Origin: Metridium senile
Lineage: Eukaryota > Cnidaria > Anthozoa > Actiniaria > Metridiidae
Length of the DNA stretch: 64,000 nucleotides
Assembly (NCBI GenBank): GCA_949775045.1
Contig: OX459100.1
Coordinates: 11,666,086-11,730,085, forward strand
Reading direction: 5' to 3'
Shown: positions 1 through 12,400 of the stretch, piece by piece
How the letters are laid out: every line of letters begins with the position of its first letter
Numbering within the stretch: the first letter of the stretch is position 1
Program-made: the position numbers and the translations under genes
Notes under the pieces: generated by a model
What the model was told of the DNA's origin: nothing
What the model saw: only the letters and a program-made list of their open reading frames with translations
Database searches by the model: none

Positions 1-99
1 ATCATTGATACTACAGCGACACAAGCACATAAATCCACGACTGGTTAAAAACGACCATTTTTTCATATCGCAATCTTTATGTCCCATTGTATTCCACAG

Positions 100-1368
100 C
101 TGTCATTGAAGACACGACTTCAAGACTGTGTAATAGTTCTCACAGGATGGAACAGTAAGTAACGACAGTTAGATGACTACTTCTGTTTCCTCACACTAGA
201 CTCACTACCCTTACCAACAGTCTACTCAAAATACTAAAGTTTTATATCCAAAGCCATTTTGCGCTCAATACTCCATGGCCAGTTTTTCGTTATCTAGCAC
301 CGCTTTACTATTTGAAAAAGGCACATTTGCACATGCAGGCTAAGCCTCGGTTATTCACAAATCCTACCGCTAACAATAGCAAACACATTTGAATTTATTT
401 ACTCTGAGGTCTCGTCTACACGAATCCGATCCGGCTGAAACCGCATAGAAATATTTGCGTCCACACGAATCCGCGTATCCGGAGGATTCAAGTAAAAGTA
501 TGCGGTTTCGGTGACCGGATTCAATGAATTCGTGTGGAAGATAGGCCGATTCGCATCAAAAGGTATGCGGTTTCAAAAGTATCCGGATCCGTGTAGAAGG
601 GGTCTGAATCGAGATTATCCCTGTGCAAATGCGCCTTTTGTACAGTGGTGCTAGATAGCAAGAAACTGGAGTCCATCTTTTTTAATAGCAATTACTTACT
701 CTTGCAGCTACGATGCCGTTGAATACCTTGACCTTCACAAATAAGATATGGTTCTGGTCTGGTAAAATCGTATTTTTGATCCAGCGATTTGTAATTCCCT
801 TGTACTTCCTTCCTCTTTCTCGAGTGGTAAGTATCTTGTGTATGAACAATAGAATAAGTGAACTCCTTTAAAATGGTGGCCTTCGATTCAAGGTCGTAAA
901 TAGCGTAATAGCGAGAACACCTTCTTGGATGATGTCATCCAACATTTTTGATCAACAAACGCGGGTATCGCGACATGGTGGGTTTGTCTGGCCCCCATCC
1001 AACATTGTCCAAAAAATGTTGGTCCAAGATGTTGGGGCGCCCGTTGGTTCCCAGTCACACACGGCCAACTAGATCAATCTAGGTCAATCAACTGTGTTTC
1101 CAGGGCAACACAAACTAAAATGTCTGTTACAAATCAGCGATAAACTCGCTACTCTGCCCGTAAAAATGATTCAATCGATTCCAAACTCTCTGAAATCAAG
1201 GTCAGGTAATACTAGGAACGAAAAAGGTTAATAGACAAAAAGACAAATAGAAGCTTCAAATCTATCAACATTAGATCTTATTTACACAAATTCTTCGTGT
1301 TGTGAATTTATCGCCGATCGGTAACGGACAAGCTTGTCTGTGTTACCTTGGAAATACAGTTGATTGAC

Positions 1369-1465
<97 letters not shown>

Positions 1466-3693
1466 CTTTTTTTAACGTCTCAATCTTTTAGCTGGACGCA
1501 GTGCGCCCTACTAATCGGGGAGACTCACTCGCACTCACTACCTCTACGTTTTTAATATTTTGCACACCACTCGGCTCACATGTTCATTTTTGCCAAATCA
1601 TTTTTGTCCACCAAAACTCTATTTTTTGTCTGGGTTTGAAAGTCTTGTTGGCCGCGTGTGACTGGGAACCGTAGTAAACAGAGCTTGTTTTTGAATTTAC
1701 TGTATTGTCTTCTATTTTTCAGTTATGGCTAAATGTGCTTATTGATGCAACACTAAGTTACTGGTTGGCTCTCATTTTTCAGATATCTCACGTTGTCAGC
1801 GAGGTAGGTGAACCTCTGTATTACACTTTTGTATGAACAAAAGATTGGACGATCTATGTCAAACTGCTCAGGATAGGATCTTAGTTCAGTGGCGTTCCGT
1901 ACATGTAGTAGTAATTATTGTAAAGCGCATTGAGACGATATGAAATGCGCTATCTCAGCGCATATTACATAATGCTTCTCAACACTTCTCGAGTGTTCTG
2001 ACAATCCCCAAGTGCTTCATAACTGCATACAGCACAGAAACTATGAGAGCACGCGACATTTGCATGTTGATCGATTAGTATTATATAAAAGAAATATAAA
2101 TTTCTTTTATATATAATACTAATTTATCAACATGCAAACGCGCGTTTACTCTCAGAAAGCACGCGCCTCAACCAATCAGAATGATGATTTCTAGTAGTAA
2201 CGATTTCTATAGCTCAAGAAAGCAATTTACACTAGTTTAGCTGCAAGTTTTCGTTGTGTCTTTACAGGTTGAATGGCCACAGCCCAACAAGGACAATCAC
2301 GTTCCTCACGATTGGTAAGGAAATGGAAAACCGCTATTCACCTAATACAAAAAGCCTACAAGCTACAATCATGTGCAAAATTGTTGGGACATTGTCACAT
2401 TTTTATGAGCGTTTTTGTTTGAGTTTTAAAAAATATACAAAATGTATCAATTTGATTTGCAAACCCTCTTCCCCTCTGAGCAATGTTAATTGGTCTTTCA
2501 AATGACAACAGTTTCACATTCCCAAAACTCAACATTGATAAGGGGCAAAGGGGGAAACAGAAAAATGATGTTGAAATATTTTTCATTTAAAAACCAGATA
2601 GTGTCCCAAGGTATTTTGCAGATGATTGTAGTAGCGCAGGGGAGTATGGGTAACCCAAGTCGATAATTCACTAGAACATAGAGATTTTATCGCGCCACAC
2701 TTGTCAATGTGTAATTGAGATTATTTTCACTTATTTGACTAAGAAAGGCGTGCCAAATTCACCAGTTTAGTTTATAAACTTATTCATGATCCTTTGCGTC
2801 ACTAGCGTTTCACGTGACAAACCTTCTCTCAAAGGGTGTATCTGATCTATATTACTTACATGTTGATAATGATTGTAGGGCAGAGTTGCAGGTTCTAACC
2901 ACTTTAGACTGCTGCACGGACAACTGGTTCTGGAATACTTTTACAGGTTGGTACATCAACGCTTTGGGCTCCCTGTGGTGCGTAACGTCACTTTTAGCAT
3001 CTCATACACCTCCAAAGACTTTCAGAATCTAGAAATGGTTGAAGTAAAAAATATGGTTTTTGTGACATACACAATCATATATTGCCCTAACACAGCGGTC
3101 AAAACAACTACTCAAGCGTGGCAAACATTTTAACAGCGATAAATTTGCCTTTGTAAACATGAGGAATTTCGGACTGCAGTCAAGTTTGAAGTCGATTTAT
3201 AAGAAATTCCCTGAATATAATAACTTGAATTTTCGTGTACATAACCTTTGTTTTATTGATATTAATTTACATTTTTTGTATTTTTGTTTATATTTTGAGT
3301 AAAAAAGGTTTAAAGTCTACCTTTTTTTATAGTCCGTACGAATATCAGATTTGTGTGCTGGATCACTTTACTTGTTGCGTTATCGTTTGACCGCTGTGTT
3401 TATTGCCCTACACTTTGGACTGATTTCTTTTTTGACATTGCTATTGAAATATAACATCACCGTTCTCTTCCCCAGGCGCCCTCAACCATCAGACGACCCA
3501 TCACTTGTTCCCAGGGATCTCTCAAATTCACTATCCCCAGATCACCCCGATCGTGCGCAAGACTTGTGAAGAGTTCAACATTAGATACAACTATCTCCCT
3601 ACATTCACCGAGGCAATAGGCGCGCACATTGGTCATCTGAAGAGACTGGGGCAGAATCGTGACGTCAGGACTGTTGACGCACGCTCTGGATGA
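100..3693 (+). CDS. Front-end fatty-acid desaturase (FADS-like), 3' part, six exons
   Basis: Exons at 100-154, 708-826, 1723-1803, 2268-2314, 2879-2946 and 3476-3693 join in one frame with GT/AG borders and matching phases (588 nt, 195 aa plus TGA). The 5' end lies before the window. Exon 2 encodes a hydrophobic stretch (IWFWSGKIVFLIQRFVIPLY). Exon 3 adds a second membrane-like stretch and ISHVVSE. Exon 4 gives VEWPQPNKDNHVPHDW. Exon 5 ends NWFWNTFTG, and the last exon begins ALNHQTTHHLFPGIS. QTTHH followed by LFPG is the third histidine box of membrane desaturases (usual form QxxHH), which binds the di-iron centre with two upstream boxes not seen here. Known family role: inserting double bases between an existing one and the carboxyl end of polyunsaturated acyl chains in the ER. 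Which position (delta-4, -5, -6) cannot be told. The first exon (100-154) rests on splice phase and is less sure than the others. Confidence 0.88.
271..676. mobile_element. Inverted-repeat element with a second MITE nested inside (desaturase intron)
   Basis: The segment from 271 (CTCCATGGCCAG, then TATCTAGCACCG and GGCACATTTGCACA) recurs inverted at 610-676. Between the arms, 408-605 is a separate MITE with ends GGTCTCGTCTACACGAATCC and, inverted, AGACCCCTTCTACACGGATC. A third, single copy of the outer end lies at 7741-7822. Non-coding. Confidence 0.6.
1046..1670. mobile_element. Inverted-repeat element with an inner inverted-repeat pair
   Basis: Arms of 24 bp at 1046-1069 and 1647-1670 (GGTTCCCAGTCACAC and complement) enclose a second pair at 1083-1103 and 1348-1368 (GTCAATCAACTGTGTTTCC and complement). 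A pure TAA microsatellite follows the inner pair. No coding potential; it lies in a desaturase intron. Confidence 0.55.
1369..1463 (+). repeat. (TAA)n microsatellite
   Basis: About 31 uninterrupted TAA units start directly after the inner inverted repeat, as is often seen at the tail of an inserted element. Confidence 0.97.
2059..2138. repeat. Near-perfect AT-rich palindrome
   Basis: TTTGCATGTTGATCGATTAG at 2059 is matched by its complement ending at 2138, with a minimal loop near 2096. The arms are about 38 bp. A CCAATCAGA motif lies 34 bp downstream (2172-2180). Confidence 0.85.
2363..2631 (+). mobile_element. MITE-like element, copy A
   Basis: Starts CTACAATCATGTGCAAAATT and ends ATTTTGCAGATGATTGTAG, an imperfect terminal inverted repeat of about 20 bp. 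The whole 269-bp unit recurs in opposite orientation at 19886-20128, covering the same internal blocks (TGCAAACCC, CCCAAAACTCAACATTGATA). Small ORFs in it are incidental. Confidence 0.8.
3085..3415 (+). repeat. Dispersed repeat, copy 1 (last desaturase intron)
   Basis: Shares blocks such as GATTTATAAGAAATTCCCTG, CGTGTACATAACCTTTGTT and CAGATTTGTGTGCTGGATCA with 21125-21465 in the same orientation. No coding frame is conserved between the copies. Confidence 0.75.
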
Positions 3694-3915
3694 TGGGATA
3701 CGACACAGGGTGACCGTTACCTAAAAATATTTTCACTTAAATTAACTACGTTAATAACTATAGCACTTCACCAATTAAATCAGAATTGATAACGAGTGTA
3801 TATTCGCACATTAAAACTCAACTAAAAGCACTGGAAGTACACGAGTTTAAATCAAGAAGTAAATATGATGGATAATAGAGTCGACCTTGTATTCCTTGTT
3901 TTTTTGTCTTTTTAG

Positions 3916-4015
3916 TCCAAATGAAATAAAACCTGCACATTACCGCGCCGCTATAGCTGCCATCAAGCAGAAGAAAGTAGATAAAGATGCTGACACTAGT
4001 CACAAAAATACGTAG
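3916..4015 (+). CDS. Unattached terminal exon-like segment, 32 codons
   Basis: A strong pyrimidine tract and AG end at 3915. After one base there is an open frame of 32 codons (PNEIKPAHYRAAIAAIKQKK and on) ending in TAG at 4013-4015. Composition (Ala/Lys-rich, no rare runs) looks like real protein. It lies 223 bp after the desaturase stop on the same strand, so it could be an alternative last exon of that gene. However, it needs a donor of phase 2 and I find no good one in the last desaturase exon. It may be a chance open frame. Confidence 0.35.
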
Positions 4016-4137
4016 AACGATCTGCGTGAGCTAACGTTTCATTTACGCTTCCAACATCGTTTGATAGCGTAGATTGAAGCTGACTACGGTGACTCAGAGA
4101 ATACTACACTGTTGAAATACTTGTGCAGGCTCGAATA

Positions 4138-4640
4138 ATAATAATTAACAATTATTCGCCGAAGGCGAAGTGATTATCGGTGAATATTTACCGAGCGGTG
4201 AGTCTTCGAGCTGCGAGGTAAATATTCACCGATAATCACTTCGCCTGAGGTGAATAATCGTTTTAGTATAAATACAAAGGTGATTATTTCAAAAAAGAAA
4301 GAAGTAAACAGCATTGAAAGTGAAAATATTTTATTTTTTAAAAGCGCGACCATTACGCGTAAAAATTGTAAACATTGTCTCGCATATATTATAATGACAA
4401 AAAAAAATAACGTGAAAATTTACTATGATACCTTTAAATAGTAGCTTCTTTTGTCGATTTTGGGACAGCATTTTCTTTAAGGTTTTCAATTTCATCTTCG
4501 CTAACAGTGACAAAACAACTACTGGCAGCCATTTTGTCCGAAAAGGTGATTATCGGCTGATAATCCGAGATAGCAAACCAATCAGAGCGCGCGATTTTGT
4601 ATAATCACCTTTGTATTTATACGAATAATAATTGACTAGT
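4138..4640. mobile_element. Compound foldback element
   Basis: Inner hairpin arms lie at about 4150-4192 and 4218-4258 (GTGATTATCGGTGAATATTT and complement). A second pair lies at 4266-4287 and 4601-4622 (GTATAAATACAAAGGTGATT and complement). CCAATCAGAGCGCGCG occurs just inside the right arm (4578). Non-coding. Confidence 0.75.
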
Positions 4641-4758
4641 TCTTAGCGCACTACATAATCTCAGTGCTCTTACAATAATATGGAAAAAATAAAGTTAATT
4701 ATAAAAAATACAATAAAAAATAATAAAAACGTATTTATGGCGCATTACTAATCTCAAT

Positions 4759-4835
4759 GCGCTTCGACGAAGGGCTAAAGCTCGAAACGTCAGTAAAGTT
4801 AAGTCAACATTTTTCTGTACTAGGAAGTCGAGGTA
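4759..4835 (+). repeat. Fragment of the dispersed GACGAAGGGCTAAAGC repeat
   Basis: Carries GACGAAGGGCTAAAGCTCGA and AAACGTCAGTAAAGTTAAGT, the start of a family also found near 17180, 20797, 30098, 36108, 38448, 53050 and 56090. The flanks 4640-4950 show nothing else. Confidence 0.7.
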
Positions 4836-5032
4836 CTTTCGGTACTTTCGAATATTAGCGCAATTTGTAAAATAGTGTAAACTTTCTTTGTCCGTGTCAC
4901 GTGTGTTTTCACTTTTCCACAGCAGGAAAATATACGTTGGGCTATGTGCAGCATGCTGCATGCGTGCATGAGGGGACATTGGGGATTGCAGTGTTGATGA
5001 ATATTTTCTGCGGAGTAGCGCTGAAATAATTC

Positions 5033-5950
5033 TCAAAGTGCGGTGTTGTGGTGATGTAAATGCCTTCGGTGTGCGGTGTTTGCTTTTCCAAAGCTGCGGT
5101 GTGCGGTGAATTTTGAAGCTGTGGTGTTCGTAGTGTTTGGTGAGAGATATTGTGATGCGGTGTTGTGGTGATGTACATGCCTTCGGTGTGCGGTGTTTGC
5201 TTTTCCAAAGCTGCGGTGTGCGGTGGATTTTGGAGCTGTGGTGTTAGTAATGTTTGGTGAGAGATATTGTGATGCGGTGTTGCGGTGATGTAAATATCTT
5301 CAGTGTACGGTGAATTTTAAAGCTGTGGTGTTCGTAGTGTTTGGTAAAAGATATTGTGATACGATGTTGTTGTAATTTTTTTCTTGTGTTGCGGTGTTGA
5401 GGACCCCAACACTACCCCCCACACCCCATGTCCCCCTCGTGCATGTGTTGAAATGCTTGAGACTCCTTGCAAAACCCCAAAAAGTATAGCGCGTAATGTT
5501 TGCTATCACCTTATGTCAAGTGAAATAGTCTATCGACAGTTGGTTGACACTATTAAAGGCGCGTCAGACAAGCAATGACAGCTGCTTTCTTGAGACGAGC
5601 ATAAAACACGTTACATTGAATTGGCCTTTCAGGGATGAACAATCGGGGCAGACCATATTGTCTTACAGACGGAGGTTACTCGAACACTGAACACTTTTTT
5701 CATTGCGGTGATGTAAATGCTTTCGGTGTGCGGTGTTTGCTTTTCCAAAGCTGCGGTGTGCGGTGAATTTTAAAGATGTGGTGTCGTAGTGTTTGGTGAG
5801 AGATATTGTGATGCGGTGTTGCGGTGATGTAAATGCCTTCGGTTTGCGGTGTTTGCTTTTCCAAAGCTGCGGTGTGCGGTGAATTTTAAAGATGTGGTGT
5901 TTGGTGAGAGATATTGTTTTACGGTGTTGCAGTGTCGAGGATGTCCTCCT
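5033..5950. repeat. 118-bp tandem array, GCGGTGT-rich
   Basis: Units begin near 5037, 5155, 5273, 5703 and 5812. Each has GCGGTGATGTAAATGCCTTC, then TTGCTTTTCCAAAGCTGCGG, and ends GTTTGGTGAGAGATATTGTG. A stretch of other sequence (about 5400-5700) separates two blocks. Open frames here follow the repeat, not a gene. Confidence 0.85.
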
Positions 5951-6425
5951 CTCCACGGTTCGTGTGTCACTATCTATAAGATCTATCTATGCTCCTTGTG
6001 TGTAGAAGTTTGAGTTCGAAAAAGAGCATTTTAAAAACAGATTGATCTTAATTAATTATTTGGTCAATGTTGATTAATTGTCAATTAACTATATAGATAA
6101 ATATACATATAGATATTTGTGCCATATAAGTTTTATTATTATTATTTAAAAACGCCATCGAAAAGGATAAAATTTCATCTACAAAGGAGCTGAATTTTAA
6201 ATTATAAAAAACTAAAAATTGAAGTCAGACAAAAATATCTGTTACATCTATCCATCTTGGTAAAGGTTTGTCTGGAAGAGATCTCCAAATGACCCTTTCT
6301 CAAACAGACCCAGAATTAATTGCGCTCTTAACCTTTAAAATGAAACCTTGGAATTCCAAGGGAGAGTCAAAAGCGCATATAGATGACATAGATATAACTC
6401 TCCTGTTGCATCAGAGCGTGAAAAA
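5951..6425 (+). other. Upstream region of the CRD-kringle gene
   Basis: AT-rich, without repeats I recognise. It must hold the promoter and 5' UTR of the gene starting at 6426 unless that gene has an upstream non-coding exon. No convincing TATA box or initiator can be named. Confidence 0.4.
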
Positions 6426-9400
6426 ATGTCTCCCAAGTTGGTAATATTGGTTGTGCTATCAGCTTGTGTTGTTAAGGGAAAGCCAGTGCCATGTTTGACA
6501 ACTGCAAACCCAGCTACGTCACCAGGTAGATTTTTTTGGATATTGTTCTCGAGTTTTTAATTGATAGGGCAATAACTTGTGGTTTAACTTGTGCAGAAAA
6601 TATCCGCGTTTTCTAGTAAAAATGTACGATAACTAGCGTTTAAACTAGTGTGGACTGCATCTGTGTTTCTGAGGAAACTGTTGGAGTAAAAATGTACGAT
6701 AACTAGCGGTTAAACTAGTGTGGGCTGCGTCAGTGTTTATGAGGAAACAATTGGAGTAAAAATGTACGATAACTAGCGGTTAAACTAGACTACGTCAGTG
6801 TTTCTGAGGAAACAATTGGAGTAAAAACGTACGATAACTAGCGGTTAAACTAGTGTGGACTGCTCAGTGTTTGAGTAACCAACATTCTGTACAATTACTA
6901 GTGGTCAAATTAGTGTGGAGTAAATTGTTCAACAACCAGTTACTAGTGCAGACTGCAATAGTGTTTGTGAATTAACAGTTGGAATAAAAATGTACGATAA
7001 CTAGCAGTTTAACTATGCTGCGTCGCTGTTTCTAAAGAAATACCTATAGAAAAAGTTGAACTTGTAGAACATGGAAAGTAGAGTAAGTAAGATGTATGTA
7101 CGATATGCAAAGTATTCCGCGAATAAACTACTCAAAAAACTACTCAATTCTCAATAAATTACCACACAGAAGTATAAAAAGCGGTACTAGCTCTTCATCG
7201 AGTTCCATACGAAGCTCTAAGATCTATTTAAACGAGTACAAAACGTACATTAATTCTTCATCTATACGTATTGGATAAGCTAACTAGGACAAAATTGCTA
7301 TAGTCTTCACTGTTTTAGGAGTATTTTGATTAAAGATTAAAGACAATGACATTCCCCAGAGAGAAATGCAAGATCCAGATTGACGTCCACTCACTTAGAA
7401 GTGCCCAAACTCCACTTGTTCTGGAGAGAGATTTCCTCCGTTTTAAGCAACAGGTCAAGAACTTTGTACCTAAATCATAAATAGTTGTCCATGTTATACT
7501 GAACAGGGACCAGTTGTATGATATGAAGCCTGGATAAAATTATCCACTGGATAAGAGTTATTTAGTGTATAGAATGTGTATAGGATTTATCCGTTGGATA
7601 GGGATTTGTCCGTTGATAGAGCTATTTTAATAGCTCATAAAAGCCTTAAAAGGCTTTGTACAACTGGCCCCAGATTGTGAAATCACCTTTATCAAAATAT
7701 TATTATTTATTACTACTTTATTTACTACATGCCAGTTCTAATACTCTAGTTTCATATTATCTAGTACAGCTGTTCTATATTTGACAAAAGGCGCATTTGT
7801 ACAGGCTCAGCCTCTATTTGGTATCAAAATATCAATGGTTGCAATATGGTTTCCATGTTCAATAGCAAGCTTCACATGCATGTAAGTTTTACATTTTCCT
7901 GAGTTTATGATGCATTTTGGTGCACAAATTCCAAACTCTCTGCCAGGGCCTACTTGGTACCTCGGAATAAGCCCAACTGAGGTTAACCACAAGAATGTCT
8001 AACATTGATAAAAATCCAGACATTGGCTGATATTGAGTGAGATATATCAATAAAGGTCTAAGTCCAGACTCACCTTCGGTGAATCTAAACTACAAAAGCA
8101 GAAGATTTGTCCATTGTTGTTCATTTAGTCCGGTGGATAAGCTGGGTAATTGTGCACTTGATGATAAAAGCACGAAACTTGGTAGGAATGTTGGTTTGTG
8201 GACACTTGTCATTTTGTGATATAGAGGCATCTCCAAAAATGCATGTGACGTCATTTCCGGTGATGACGCAATCCAAGATGGCCGACTTCCAACTTTTTTT
8301 TATTATTTCAAAATTAAAATCGTGCACTTGATGATAAAATAATAAAACTTGGTAGGAATGTTGTTTTACGAACACTTGTCATTTTCTGTTATAGGGGCAT
8401 GGCCAATAAAGCAAGTGACGTCATTTCCGGTGATGATGTTATCCAAAATGGCCAACCAGCTTTAAAATTTGTTCTAATTACTTCAAAATTTTAATTGTGC
8501 ACTTGATAATATACTTATAAAACTTGGCATGAATATTGATTTGTTCATACTTTCAATTTTCTGATATAGAGGCATAAGCAAAAATGCAGATGACGTCATT
8601 TCCTGTGCCTTTTTCCAAGATGGCCGACTTCCGGAACGTTTTCTATTACTTCAAAACTATAAGGTTAAACAATGTTGACGGATATAAATAAAAGTGATGA
8701 TGCTTTTATCATGGAAAAACTATTTATTTAACTCCTAAAATACTTTTGAATTGTATTGCTTTTTAAGGTGATTTGCTGTAACAATGGATATATTTACTCT
8801 AGACAATAAAAAATCCTTAATCTTTATCAAATATCAAACTCTTTGAACTGTTGAAAATTATTTTTCTAGTAAGAGACATGCTCAATTGGGTTTATATTAA
8901 GTAATCAATGTAAATTTGTGGATTTCTAGTCAATTATAGCAGTCTCCGCTACATGCACATAGAGCAGTACACTGAAGACCTGCTTTGAAGCACTTGCATA
9001 ACCCTCTACAAGCCTTCTTACAACTGCAGTGGATCAGTTCATAGCAGATTTTCTGGGCTTGTGGCAAGGTACTCCATACTGGTCTCCATTGTCCATCCAG
9101 TAACTCCCATCCCCAATCGGCTGGACTTGGAAGGTCTGGCATTGTTACATGAACCTTGCTCCAGACATGGCCGCCTTGATATGAAGCACGTAGAATATGC
9201 TGCTTGAGAGCTGATGATGATGGTGGAATTCGATCCAAGTTACGTGAATTCTTGCAAAACAGCTGCTGTCGACTCTCATCCACTGACGTGAGCTCACTTC
9301 CTCTGTCATACATTAACACAACAAATCTCTCAATCTTCCTTGTGCAGTCTTCAGAAAGCTGCTCGGGGGCAGTAGAAATCTCAAGGAACGAGCTGGTGAC

Positions 9401-12400
9401 TTCAGGAAACACACTCCAGGTGTCCCAAGCACTTTTCTTGCTTTTTCCTGCAAAGAATGACACAGTGTCGCAGCCAGTTAACGCATGGAACACTGGTAGA
9501 GCGAGACTCTTCTGTGGACCAAGTGTTCGTGCAATTTCATGGATTGCATAAAAGCGGAACTGTTTGCCCATTCCAAATGCCAGCCAAACTTCTTTCTGTG
9601 GAATTCTCTGCATCTGGGACACAGCAAGAACGAAGACATCTGTGTCTACCGTCCTGATCATTATTTTCTGATGGGATGTTGCTGCGTCTATGGCGTGTAG
9701 AAAAAGTCGACTATCTGCTTCCTCGTGATTACATGGCTGAAGACTTTCCAGGTTTTCTCTTACGGTATTACTTATCACTTGGTTGCCATGTGTACTATAC
9801 ACTTCTTTCGCTGTCACGTCAATTTTTACCAACTCTGTAGCCAAAAGTTGGAACAATTCCGTCTTATTGTCGTCAACGCGCAGGAAACTCTTCCAGTTAG
9901 GTGGGATTTTAACTTTCAATGCAACACGTCTTCTTGCTCCAGTTCCTCTCTTTTCTCTTGTACTTGCTTTGAGACTATCCGTCTTGTATACATCCCACAC
10001 TATATCTACACGTTGAGCTGACTGCAACTGAGCCTTAATATATGACAGGAAAACTGTCTGCGTGTAATCATGGAATGTAACTGATGTCTTGGGATGTAGC
10101 ATTTGCACTAGAACAGCTCCGTCATAAATCTTAACATCTACAGGTGGACTTTCTGTAAGGCCATCACTGGTGCCTGTCAAGCACCGGACGAGCTCAGCTT
10201 TCTTTCCTTGCCTAAGTTGACCATACTGTGATAATGATGGAGGCCATGGTTGATTTTCGTGTTTGAAAAATTCTTTAAGATCGCCTTCACGAGATTGACA
10301 TGCGATATATAGCCTTGAAAACAATGTGCAGTCATCTTTAAGGGCAGCAATTTGAGCTTTCGTCTTTGAAGCTGTTGTTGTTGGGAGCCTACTAAATAGA
10401 GGAAACTTGTTGAGCTTGATTGGCTCGGAAATTGATATTTTTTGACTTGCTATTCTTTCATTGACGAATGCGTTATACTGCTTTTTGCCTATCTTCTGTA
10501 TGTTCTTTAAAGATTCTACCACCTCAGTAGGCATTATATCTTTAGAGTCCAGGACCAGTAAATCGCCACTATCTTCCTTGAAGGGGTTTCCTAGATCGTC
10601 TATGACGTTTACTAAGTTCTTCACATTCTTCAAGAAAGCATTTTGAATTGATGGTACTTGTTCGTGGTGCCTCTTTTGTTGATTTTTCTCTCTTCGTAAC
10701 TGGCCTTCATATTCATTTATCATTCTAGAAAGTTCTGGGCCTCCAATCATCCAACGACGCAATGCAGCTGGGCTTTCTGTGAGGCCAACAGCACCCCCAT
10801 CGCCTTTGATGGACGCATTTTCTTGCTCATGGGCGTGGTCAAGAGCAATCGCCGAGAACGGGTTGGGTGACTTGTGCACTACAAAGGCGCCAGAGCAAAA
10901 CTTTTGGTAGACATCCGGATGAGCTGTAGGAAGCATTGCCATATCTCGAATGTGCACAGACAACCAGCGTGAGTAATTAACTCGATCCAGTGCAAACATC
11001 CAAGGCATCAAACATTTCAGTGATTGAACGTAGTTGGTGAAGTTTCCTTCTCTTGTTGCTCTCACGATCTCTAGAACTAGCGATTGGAACTCCAACACCT
11101 GAAGCCAAAAATGGAACTGAGGTTGTTCTGAAGACATCTTTTCACACCATTTGTCAAAGGACAGGGGTGTCGTAGTACAATCTTGATAAGAAGCTTTATA
11201 TGTACCATATGCTTGCTGTTGCAAGATACATAATGCAGCAGCTGTAACTTGGTGAGCCCTTCTGGTTTTAGCTAGATGACTCACTTTCAAAAAGGAATCA
11301 GCAGTGCCACTTGAAGCTATGTCTGCGTTAACTATAGTGTTAACCCATCCAGTTCCGTCAAGCAGTCCCCCTAAAGCTTTGAATGCTGCTATCTCTATAT
11401 GCAGTCCTCGAAACATGACTACATATCGGTCTTCGCCAAGACTGTTATTTGGCATGTCCCACTGTATTTGTTTTGCAATTGCAAAAAGGGGCTGGTCCAT
11501 GGCAATGACAGGCGTTTGACCTGGATTTATATGCTGAACAATTCGGTTGACAATGTTCATACCATGTCTTATCATGGCGACTGAATGTGCTTCCTCCAAG
11601 AACAATGGCAATAGAGCGAGATTATCAACAGGACTGGTTAATTCTTGCTGCAAAGAAGCATAAGAAGCAGCCCAGGTTATAAATTCACTCTTGCTCAGCT
11701 GGTCGTTTCCATACAAAGAAATCACATTTTGGAACCACTCAATTTCTTTCATAGCAAAAGCTGGACTATGATCCACAATATCTGGCAAAGCAGGGCCAAT
11801 AAACTTTGGGACGACTAGATCTTTTGTCTTGAGAACAGCTGGCGGGATGTTCTTATATGATTCAGGTAGTTCTTTAACTGTCTTGGCTCTTACTGCGGTT
11901 TCCATAATGACATTAGTACCTCGATCAAATCCATCGTTGTTAGTAGTGCGGTGTTGTGCGAGCGAAATGGCTGTGCCATGAAAAGAATCTTTAGCTGTTG
12001 TAGCACTAGGGTTGTGGTCGATGTTATCAAGTGCTGCTGTCGTGAAGAGATCACCACGAAGAGCTGGAGGACAAACAACACCCTCTTGGTCAAATCTGTT
12101 ACATACACTATTTGCAATATCTGTTGAAATAGACAAAACCCGATCATATGATATAGAAAGTCCCAGTCTAAACATCGTATCAATCAGGGTCTTGCTTCGT
12201 TTTGCGGAATAGATCTTTAAGCCAACATACAGTGGAAGGGGTGTCTCTCGTTCTCGGTTATGACGCGGCATTACTTGTTTGGATTCTGCAGTAGCAGTAG
12301 TGTCACGTTTATGTTTGACACAATTAAAACTTATGAGCTGAGAAATTGCGAGGCCTGCCTGGGAGTCTGTGTCATCTGCGGATTCTATATCTGGACATGG

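Noticed and set aside
2948..3133. Frame MVHQRFGLPVVRN... as a desaturase exon
   Set aside because: It follows the donor of exon 2879-2946; the phase-correct continuation to the QTTHH box is at 3476, so this is intron.
4942..5970. His/Thr-rich minus-strand frames
   Set aside because: Follow the 118-bp GCGGTGT array in shifted phases; no start or splice support.
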